DNA of 64,000 nucleotides from Roseospirillum parvum (GTDB lineage: Bacteria > Pseudomonadota > Alphaproteobacteria > Rhodospirillales > Rhodospirillaceae). The position numbers and the translations under genes are program-made. The notes beneath the pieces were generated by a model. It did no database searches. It was given only the letters and a program-made list of their open reading frames with translations, and was not told the DNA's origin. Every line of letters starts with the position of its first letter. The first letter of the stretch is position 1. Positions 63,900 through 64,000 of the stretch are shown piece after piece. Location of the stretch: positions 34,542 to 98,541 of the forward strand of contig NZ_FNCV01000009.1 of NCBI RefSeq assembly GCF_900100455.1. Reading direction: 5' to 3'.

Positions 63900-64000
63900 C
63901 TAAGCTCTGGACTCATAATCCCGCATCCAGAGTCGTGTTGAAGCCAACATGACAGCGGCCAAGAAGTTCTGTGCCGACTTTTCGAAGCGGGTGGCGATCC
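63900..64000 (-). mobile_element. IS5-family transposase, 3' end (cut by window edge)
   Basis: On the minus strand the frame entering from 64000 encodes IATRFEKSAQNFLAAV, MLASTRLWMRDYESRA and then TAG (63900-63902). This matches the usual end of IS5-group transposases (RxxRxxKxARNFLAAVxLAxxRxWxRxYES). The rest of the element lies outside the window. The IS terminus should be within about 50 bases to the left of 63900, near the immunity gene's stop. Confidence 0.72.

Overview
The window is a GC-rich alphaproteobacterial chromosome segment. A free-living, metabolically versatile Rhodospirillales-type bacterium (Magnetospirillum/Phaeospirillum/Rhodospirillum relatives) fits best. Reasons: the GcrA cell-cycle regulator with GANTC sites in front of it, the isoaspartyl methyltransferase-like gene beside tolC, an alphaproteobacterial IlvI/IlvH/IlvC set, a DmeF-type metal exporter and high-GC palindromic repeats. 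The genus cannot be fixed from the sequence alone.

Layout. 1-3960: threonine dehydratase-like enzyme, AlaX tRNA-editing protein and an SLC13 permease. 4300-8859: complete branched-chain amino-acid ABC transporter livKHMGF. 9048-13280: CHASE histidine kinase, then an SGNH/MBOAT O-acylation pair. 13684-17081: ilvIHC on the minus strand. 17251-24267: miaA, serB, a small unknown protein, a glycosyltransferase, a pentapeptide-repeat protein split by one in-frame TGA, tolC and a pcm-like gene. 24537-24759: tRNA-Cys and tRNA-Asn.

24743-36156 is an integrated element in tRNA-Asn, bounded by a 17-bp direct repeat of the tRNA 3' end. It looks like a phage satellite: tyrosine integrase, AlpA-like regulator, TOPRIM/SF3-helicase replication protein, small and large terminase, a coiled-coil protein, a 53-aa acidic protein, a head-morphogenesis-like protein, two unknown proteins, and, divergently placed at the left end, an AT-richer GIY-YIG nuclease with a small acidic partner. 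No portal, major capsid or tail gene is visible. A 170-bp inverted repeat lies between the replication and packaging genes. Five copies of CCCGCCTAAA lie near the two ends. This is the best candidate for an undescribed system in the window.

36439-46535: TehA/SLAC1 channel, Pat-type acyl-CoA synthetase/acetyltransferase, DmeF, a PAS-GGDEF-EAL protein and a second TolC-family protein. 46536-47185 holds nested palindromic repeats, one of them a 172-bp MITE-like unit with perfect 16-bp terminal inverted repeats. 47186-51640: rpsD, then phenylacetate genes paaK, paaI, paaG and divergent paaY. 51701-55396: hybrid histidine kinase, LuxR-type regulator and gcrA. 55409-59903: two MFS transporters flanking a SAM hydroxide adenosyltransferase, then an M20 amidohydrolase.

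60105-63845 is a two-module polymorphic-toxin locus. The first module is a peptidoglycan-binding protein with a DUF6973-like tip, followed by a membrane-anchored candidate immunity protein. The second is an orphan colicin E3-like ribonuclease tip, followed by a two-unit zinc-ribbon immunity protein. The right edge cuts an IS5-family transposase gene.
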